In this document: in pieces, positions 1 through 3,053 of the stretch
Layout: every line of letters starts with the position of its first letter
Position numbering within the stretch: the stretch's first letter is position 1
NCBI GenBank assembly: GCA_015488855.1
Contig: WFMY01000164.1
Span: 1-5,379, forward strand
Length of the DNA stretch: 5,379 bases
Source: Helicobacteraceae bacterium
GTDB taxonomy: Bacteria > Campylobacterota > Campylobacteria > Campylobacterales > Sulfurimonadaceae
Reading direction: 5' to 3'
Notes under the pieces: generated by a model
The model's database searches: none
What the model saw: the letters and a program-made list of their open reading frames with translations, nothing else
Told to the model about the DNA's origin: nothing
Position numbers and translations under genes: made by a program

Positions 1-1306
1 TATACTCGGCTCTTGAGGTAAACATCCTGTAAGGTTCATTTGTCCCTTTTGTCACAAGGTCATCTATAAGCACACCTATGTACGCTTCATCACGGCGTAA
101 GATAAGTGGCTCTTTTTCTTGCAAACTCAGTGAGGCATTGATGCCAGCCATAAGACCTTGTGCTGCAGCTTCCTCATAACCAGTTGTTCCATTTATCTGC
201 CCAGCACAGTAGAGTCCACTCACTTTTTTTGTCTCCAAAGAGTGTTTAAGCTCACGAGGGTCAACAAAATCATACTCTATAGCATATCCATAACGGACTA
301 TTTTCGCATTTTCTAGTCCCTCAACTGAACGAATCATCTCTCGTTGAACCTCTGGAGGTAAAGAGGTAGAGAGCCCGTTAATGTAACACTCTGTATTGTC
401 CATAGTTTGTGGTTCTATGAAAAGATGGTGTCTCTCTTTGTCTGCAAATTTACTCACTTTATCTTCTATAGAGGGGCAATAACGAGGACTTTTACCCTCA
501 ATCTGCCCTGTGAAAAGTGGTGCACGGTAAAAGTTTGAAGAGATGATTTCATGAGTTGTTTCATTTGTGTACGCTATGAAACATGGAAGTTGCTTTTTTG
601 TTTGACGAAATTCATCTCTGTTTGTACGAAATGAGAAAGGATTTGGAAGAGCATCACCATCTTGCTCTTCCATCACAGAAAAATCAATAGTAGAACTATC
701 TATGCGGGCACATGTCCCTGTTTTGAGTCGAGAGAGATGCAATTTTGCATCATTTTTAAGTGAAGAGGAGAGACCCTCGCTGCGTTCTTCCCCATAACGA
801 CCACCTTTTTTTTGTACCTCCCCAACATGGATGATACCATTTAAAAATGTTCCAGAGGTGATGATAACTTTCGATGCTCTATACTCGTTAAGTAAATCTG
901 TTTTTACACCTAGCACCTTTGCATCTTCTATGAGAAGCGATTCTACCGTTTCTTGGGCTAAATGTAGATTTGGCGTACTTAAGATAGTATTTCTCGCTAT
1001 CACTCTGTACTTATCCATATCTATTTGAGCACGACTTCCACGAACAGCTGGACCTTTTGTTTGGTTGAGGATGCGAAACTGGATGCCAGCCTCATCAGTG
1101 ATGAGCCCCATCTCCCCACCAAGTGCATCTAGCTCACGCACAAGATGCCCTTTAGCCAAGCCACCTACAGCAGGGTTGCAGCTAGTCGCCCCTACATTTT
1201 CTGCGAGCATAGAGACAAGTAATGTTTTGTTACCCATCCTTGCACTTGCTAGAGATGCTTCCACACCAGCGTGACCACCACCTACTACTATAATGTCATA
1301 GTTCAT
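1..1306 (-). CDS. mnmG: MnmG (GidA), tRNA uridine-5-carboxymethylaminomethyl modification enzyme, N-terminal 435 codons (3' end outside window)
   Basis: FAD-dependent cytoplasmic enzyme that, with the GTPase MnmE, installs the carboxymethylaminomethyl group on U34 of tRNAs reading split codon boxes. Seen on the reverse strand: N-terminal MNYDIIVVGGGHAGVEA, a dinucleotide-binding fold with the GGGHAG loop at residues 9-14; CNPAVGGLAKGHLVRELD from residue 43, whose Cys matches one of the two conserved family cysteines; NQTKGPAVRGSRAQIDMDKY; SGTFLNG; SRLKTGTCARID; SPRYCPSIEDKV, containing the second conserved Cys; and AGQINGTTGYEEAAAQG, a conserved FAD-contact region. The window cuts the gene after TSRAEY. 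Full proteins are about 620 residues, so roughly the last third, including the MnmE/tRNA-binding C-terminal region, is missing only because of the window edge. The ATG at 1306-1304 starts exactly at the family N terminus; a weak GGAAA lies about 8 bases upstream. The frame is intact with no internal stop. Identification is secure. Confidence 0.97.
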   Translation of the reverse strand, partial: MNYDIIVVGGGHAGVEASLASARMGNKTLLVSMLAENVGATSCNPAVGGLAKGHLVRELDALGGEMGLITDEAGIQFRILNQTKGPAVRGSRAQIDMDKYRVIARNTILSTPNLHLAQETVESLLIEDAKVLGVKTDLLNEYRASKVIITSGTFLNGIIHVGEVQKKGGRYGEERSEGLSSSLKNDAKLHLSRLKTGTCARIDSSTIDFSVMEEQDGDALPNPFSFRTNRDEFRQTKKQLPCFIAYTNETTHEIISSNFYRAPLFTGQIEGKSPRYCPSIEDKVSKFADKERHHLFIEPQTMDNTECYINGLSTSLPPEVQREMIRSVEGLENAKIVRYGYAIEYDFVDPRELKHSLETKKVSGLYCAGQINGTTGYEEAAAQGLMAGINASLSLQEKEPLILRRDEAYIGVLIDDLVTKGTNEPYRMFTSRAEY

Positions 1307-1335
1307 ATTATTTTTCCGTTCGTTTAATTAGTCGA

Positions 1336-1346
1336 ATTTTACCATA
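1336..1346 (-). promoter_or_regulatory. Extended -10 promoter of mnmG
   Basis: On the minus strand the sequence reads TATGGTAAAAT, a TG-n-TAAAAT extended -10 with the hexamer at 1341-1336. It predicts a start near 1329 and a leader of about 23 bases before the mnmG ATG. No -35 box is evident, as is common for the housekeeping sigma factor in Campylobacterota. It lies back-to-back with the plus-strand -10 at 1355-1360, so the two polymerase footprints overlap. Confidence 0.55.
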
Positions 1347-1349
1347 AAT

Positions 1350-1360
1350 TATGCTACAAT
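1350..1360 (+). promoter_or_regulatory. Extended -10 promoter of the small-peptide transcript
   Basis: TTATGCTACAAT contains TG (1352-1353), one base, then the hexamer TACAAT (1355-1360). AT-rich sequence with spaced T runs lies upstream. The predicted transcript starts near 1366-1367 and carries a leader of about 86 bases before the GTG start at 1453. It shares the TATGNTACAAT core with the minus-strand box at 1558-1548. The same transcript might continue into the Sel1 gene. Confidence 0.5.
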
Positions 1361-1412
1361 TCATTTGATACAACTGATGTTGAATTCTTAGGCTCTGGGT
1401 GTTTTTAGGGAG

Positions 1413-1436
1413 TTGGAGAAAGTTGGGTATCTCCAA
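1413..1436 (+). promoter_or_regulatory. Alternative leader hairpin that would free the Shine-Dalgarno
   Basis: TTGGAGA (1413-1419) and TCTCCAA (1430-1436) are perfect reverse complements, giving a 7-bp stem with a 10-base loop. Its 3' arm uses the same bases (1430-1434) that pair with the Shine-Dalgarno in the hairpin at 1425-1451. The two folds therefore exclude each other. If this one forms first during transcription, AGGAGG is left exposed. Pairing is seen directly; a regulatory role is inferred. Confidence 0.45.
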
Positions 1437-1451
1437 AAAGGAGGATACGCC
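1425..1451 (+). promoter_or_regulatory. Shine-Dalgarno-sequestering hairpin ahead of the 18-codon ORF
   Basis: GGGTATCTCC (1425-1434), loop AAAAA (1435-1439), then GGA-G-GATAC-G-CC (1440-1451) forms about 10 base pairs with single bulged Gs at 1443 and 1449. The 3' arm contains nearly all of AGGAGG (1439-1444), so the folded form hides the ribosome-binding site. The site is otherwise ideal, with 8 bases between AGGAGG and the GTG. Burying a strong site in a hairpin is typical of toxin mRNAs in type I toxin-antitoxin loci and of translational riboswitches. Confidence 0.5.
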
Positions 1452-1452
1452 A

Positions 1453-1509
1453 GTGAAGTTTTTCATTGTGTTGATGGTTTTAATCGTTTTAGCCGAACGT
1501 TTATATTAA
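1453..1509 (+). CDS. 18-residue hydrophobic peptide, candidate type I toxin-like or leader peptide
   Basis: The translation is MKFFIVLMVLIVLAERLY (GTG start read as Met). One Lys precedes a 12-residue uninterrupted hydrophobic stretch (residues 3-14), followed by Glu-Arg and a short hydrophobic end. A consensus AGGAGG sits 8 bases upstream of the GTG, far better than the weak sites of the neighbouring large genes, which is the main reason to believe it is translated. The size and composition (basic N terminus, runs of Ile/Val/Leu, terminal Tyr) resemble the 18-19-residue Ibs toxins of enterobacteria; this is a resemblance of type, not shown homology. The frame is also open upstream to 1384, so longer forms starting at GTG 1399 (36 residues) or TTG 1423 (28 residues) are possible but have poorer start sites. 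Alternatives are a leader peptide for the Sel1 gene or a chance ORF. Confidence 0.5.
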   Translation: MKFFIVLMVLIVLAERLY

Positions 1510-1514
1510 ATTAA

Positions 1515-1534
1515 GTAGGGGTTTACACCTCTAC
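1515..1534 (+). other. Stem-loop just after the small ORF, possible 3' end structure
   Basis: GTAGGGGT (1515-1522), loop TTAC, ACCTCTAC (1527-1534) makes an 8-bp stem with one G-U pair, starting 5 bases after the stop codon at 1507-1509. The pair at the wobble position would be an A-C mismatch in the minus-strand RNA, so the fold favours a plus-strand transcript. No T run follows directly (the next bases are AACCATGAATAC), so it is not a standard intrinsic terminator. It could be a processed or protective 3' end, or part of a readthrough leader of the Sel1 gene. Confidence 0.4.
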
Positions 1535-1542
1535 AACCATGA

Positions 1543-1554
1543 ATACAATTGTAT
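1543..1554. promoter_or_regulatory. Palindrome ATACAATTGTAT with -10 boxes on both strands
   Basis: The 12-base perfect palindrome places TACAAT on the plus strand at 1544-1549 and on the minus strand at 1553-1548. The plus-strand box would start transcription near 1556, leaving a leader of about 25 bases for the Sel1 gene. The minus-strand box is part of TATGATACAAT (1558-1548), a full extended -10, and would start an RNA near 1541 that runs antisense to the small ORF. Overlapping symmetrical -10 boxes are a known way to build bidirectional promoters. Confidence 0.45.
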
Positions 1555-1558
1555 CATA
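1548..1558 (-). promoter_or_regulatory. Extended -10 for a putative antisense RNA opposite the small ORF
   Basis: On the minus strand the bases read TATGATACAAT: TG, one base, TACAAT. AT-rich sequence lies upstream, and a poor -35-like TTCCAA is 17 bases away. The predicted RNA, from about 1541 downward, would be complementary to the post-stop hairpin, the entire 18-codon ORF and, if long enough, the Shine-Dalgarno. No convincing minus-strand terminator was found, so its 3' end is unknown. It might instead be a second, distal promoter of mnmG. Confidence 0.4.
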
Positions 1559-1581
1559 TTTTTAATTAATTTGGAATTTTT

Positions 1582-2262
1582 ATGTTAAAACAAGCGCATA
1601 ACGCATACAACGCAAAAGACTATACAAAAGCATTTGAACTTTACTCACAACTTGGTGATGATGCAGAGGCACAAACTTCCCTTGCATTTATGTACCAAAA
1701 TGCTCAAGGTTGCGAAAAAGACAATATGAAAGCATTTGAGCTTTACTCTAAAGCGGCACAACAAAAACAACCTTACGCTCTTTTTAATCTTGCTATTTTA
1801 TATATGAATGGCTTAGATGGTGTTGAACATGATCAGTTTAAAGCCCATGCCCTGCATCTTGAGGCAGCAACTCTTGAAGTTGTTCCTGCTATGTATGAAG
1901 TAGCCTTGATGCTCGAGCGTGGTTTAGGATGCATGCAAAACTATAGTGAAGCTGCTTTTTGGTACGAAGAAGCTGCTAAACGGGGGCATACCGAATCTTT
2001 CAATAATCTAGGTGTTCTTTACAAGGAGGGACATGGTGTTTGTGAGGATGAGGGCAGATGTTTTATCTGTTTTACTAAAGCAGCAGAGGCTGGTTTAGCA
2101 GAGGGTCTTTACAATCTCGGTCAACTCTACGACCAAGGTGTCGGCTGTGAGCAAGATCATGACATGGCACTTGATTATTGTAGAAAAGCAGCTTATAAAG
2201 GTCATGAAAAAGCAAAAGAGATTATTGCAGGTTTGCAGCAAGATGGTAAAATTGTCTTCTAG
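1582..2262 (+). CDS. Sel1-like repeat (SLR/TPR-type) protein, cytoplasmic
   Basis: A 226-residue alpha-helical solenoid protein. After an N-terminal half unit (residues 4-27) there are five Sel1-like units of 36-37 residues, at about 28-63, 64-100, 101-136, 137-172 and 173-208, followed by a short capping helix. Each unit has the pattern A-x-x-x-L-G/A-x-x-Y ... G-x-G-C/V-x-x-D-x-x-x-A-x-x-x-Y-x-K-A-A-x-x-G. Such proteins act as protein-binding scaffolds; no enzymatic motif is visible and the partner is unknown. There is no signal peptide or membrane segment, which separates it from the secreted cysteine-rich Hcp proteins of Helicobacter; its seven cysteines (44, 117, 154, 160, 163, 189, 200) also do not follow the Hcp disulfide spacing. 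The ATG is preceded by only a weak TTGGA. The gene stands alone, with its own -10 candidate at 1544-1549. The family call is firm; the function is unknown. Confidence 0.9.
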   Translation: MLKQAHNAYNAKDYTKAFELYSQLGDDAEAQTSLAFMYQNAQGCEKDNMKAFELYSKAAQQKQPYALFNLAILYMNGLDGVEHDQFKAHALHLEAATLEVVPAMYEVALMLERGLGCMQNYSEAAFWYEEAAKRGHTESFNNLGVLYKEGHGVCEDEGRCFICFTKAAEAGLAEGLYNLGQLYDQGVGCEQDHDMALDYCRKAAYKGHEKAKEIIAGLQQDGKIVF

Positions 2263-2277
2263 TTATTTATTAACTAG
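2259..2277. repeat. Inverted repeat overlapping the Sel1 gene stop codon
   Basis: CTAGTTA (2259-2265), loop TTTAT, TAACTAG (2271-2277) is a perfect 7-bp inverted repeat whose left arm contains the TAG stop. It is not followed by a T run, so it is a poor terminator candidate. It abuts the next inverted repeat at 2279-2297. Confidence 0.5.
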
Positions 2278-2278
2278 T

Positions 2279-2340
2279 TCCCAAGTACAACTTGGGAGCG
2301 AGGTGGCCGCTGAGGCACTAAAGCTAGCCTCGTTCGGGGC
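2279..2340. repeat. GC-rich compound palindromic element before ribE, possible dispersed repeat
   Basis: TCCCAAGT (2279-2286), loop ACA, ACTTGGGA (2290-2297) is a perfect 8-bp hairpin. It is followed by GAGCGAGG (2296-2303) pairing with CCTCGTTC (2328-2335), a second 8-bp stem with one G-U pair that can extend inward by TGGC/GCTA. A third possible stem is GCCTC/GGGGC near 2327-2340. The stretch is visibly GC-richer than both flanking genes. The TTCCCAAG...CTTGGGA-GCGAG core resembles short palindromic repeats dispersed in many proteobacterial genomes, recalled from general knowledge and not checked. A cis-acting RNA leader for ribE is the alternative; the conserved FMN-riboswitch core is absent. 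Confidence 0.45.
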
Positions 2341-2355
2341 AGAGGAGAAAACCAT

Positions 2356-2973
2356 ATGTTTACAGGTTTAATTAGAGAGATAGCTACGGTTAAAAGTTTT
2401 GTAGGCTCTACGCTGAGAGTCAGAGCCAAACATGAAGCAAAGATAGGTGATAGCATTGCCATCAACGGAGCATGTTTAACAGTTATCGAAGTAACGAACG
2501 ATGGTTTTAGTGTAGAACTCTCACCTGAGAGTCAAAAACTTTTGGCTATAGAAAACTACAAGGGTGAGGTACATATAGAGCCTGCTATGATGATGGGTGA
2601 TAGGTTTGAGGGGCATATTGTCCAAGGACATATTGACTGCATCGGTGAGATAAAAGAGATCAAAAACAATGGCAACTCTTTTGATGTTTTTGTAAAACTT
2701 CCAAAAAAGTTTATCGCCTTCGTTATCCCAAAAGGCTCTATCACCATAGATGGGATAAGTCTGACTGTCAATGAAGTGGGAGAAGACTCCTTTAGACTTA
2801 CAATCATCCCTCACACAATGAAAGAGACACTTTTTAAAACCTATAAAAAAGGCTCAAAAGTTAATGTAGAGACTGATATGTTTGCAAGATATGTAGCCCA
2901 TATCATCAATCATCAAACGAAATCTACTCATTTAACTTGGGATGATGTTGATAGCATAAGCGCAAGATACTAA
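2356..2973 (+). CDS. ribE: Riboflavin synthase (alpha chain)
   Basis: Catalyses the final step of riboflavin synthesis, the dismutation of two 6,7-dimethyl-8-ribityllumazine molecules into riboflavin and a pyrimidinedione, in the cytoplasm as a homotrimer. At 205 residues it has normal length. The protein opens with the family signature MFTGLI, including catalytic-site Phe2. Two lumazine-binding barrels repeat the same motif: GDSIAINGACLTV (31-43) in the first and KGSITIDGISLTV (126-138) in the second. GHIVQGHID (86-94) lies at the start of the second barrel. Cys40, Ser135 and Asp174 (in NVETDMFARY) align by motif with the active-site Cys, Ser and Asp of the E. coli enzyme. The start is supported by AGAGGAG (2341-2347), 8 bases before the ATG, and by the family N terminus. 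No other riboflavin gene lies beside it here. Also named ribC in some Campylobacterota annotations. Confidence 0.96.
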   Translation: MFTGLIREIATVKSFVGSTLRVRAKHEAKIGDSIAINGACLTVIEVTNDGFSVELSPESQKLLAIENYKGEVHIEPAMMMGDRFEGHIVQGHIDCIGEIKEIKNNGNSFDVFVKLPKKFIAFVIPKGSITIDGISLTVNEVGEDSFRLTIIPHTMKETLFKTYKKGSKVNVETDMFARYVAHIINHQTKSTHLTWDDVDSISARY

Positions 2974-3016
2974 AAATTAGTTAGTGCCTTTTAGAGTTTA
3001 TTTTATAGTTATTCGT

Positions 3017-3022
3017 TATAAT
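3017..3022 (+). promoter_or_regulatory. -10 box of the chemoreceptor gene
   Basis: A perfect TATAAT lies in the 80-base gap after ribE, predicting a start near 3029 and a leader of about 25 bases. No -35 box and no sigma-28 or sigma-54 flagellar-type promoter pattern was seen. The receptor therefore appears to be under the housekeeping sigma factor and transcribed separately from ribE. Only a weak GGA (3043-3045) serves as ribosome-binding site. Confidence 0.5.
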
Positions 3023-3053
3023 ATTTTATTAAAATTATTATTGGACTTAAATT

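Noticed and set aside
831..1274. Plus-strand open frames of 65 and 69 codons
   Set aside because: They lie wholly inside mnmG on the opposite strand, have no ribosome-binding site and no protein-like pattern; they are shadows of the real gene.
1366..1540. A known structured RNA (SRP RNA, tmRNA, 6S RNA or a classified riboswitch) in the mnmG-sel1 gap
   Set aside because: None of the conserved cores I know for these RNAs is present, for example the SRP GGAAG tetraloop region or a tmRNA Ala-tag frame.
2263..2355. FMN riboswitch upstream of riboflavin synthase
   Set aside because: The structured leader invited the idea, but the conserved FMN-riboswitch core (AGGGTGAAATTCCCGACC-like) is absent and the gap is too short for the full aptamer.
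2138..2371. Plus-strand 77-codon frame across the Sel1 end and the start of ribE
   Set aside because: It overlaps two firmly identified genes in another frame and runs through the palindromic gap; no family features.
2970..2994. CTAAAA...TTTTAG inverted repeat after ribE as a terminator
   Set aside because: The stem is only 6 bp, almost entirely A-T, with a 13-base loop, and the following T-rich sequence is interrupted; too weak to call.
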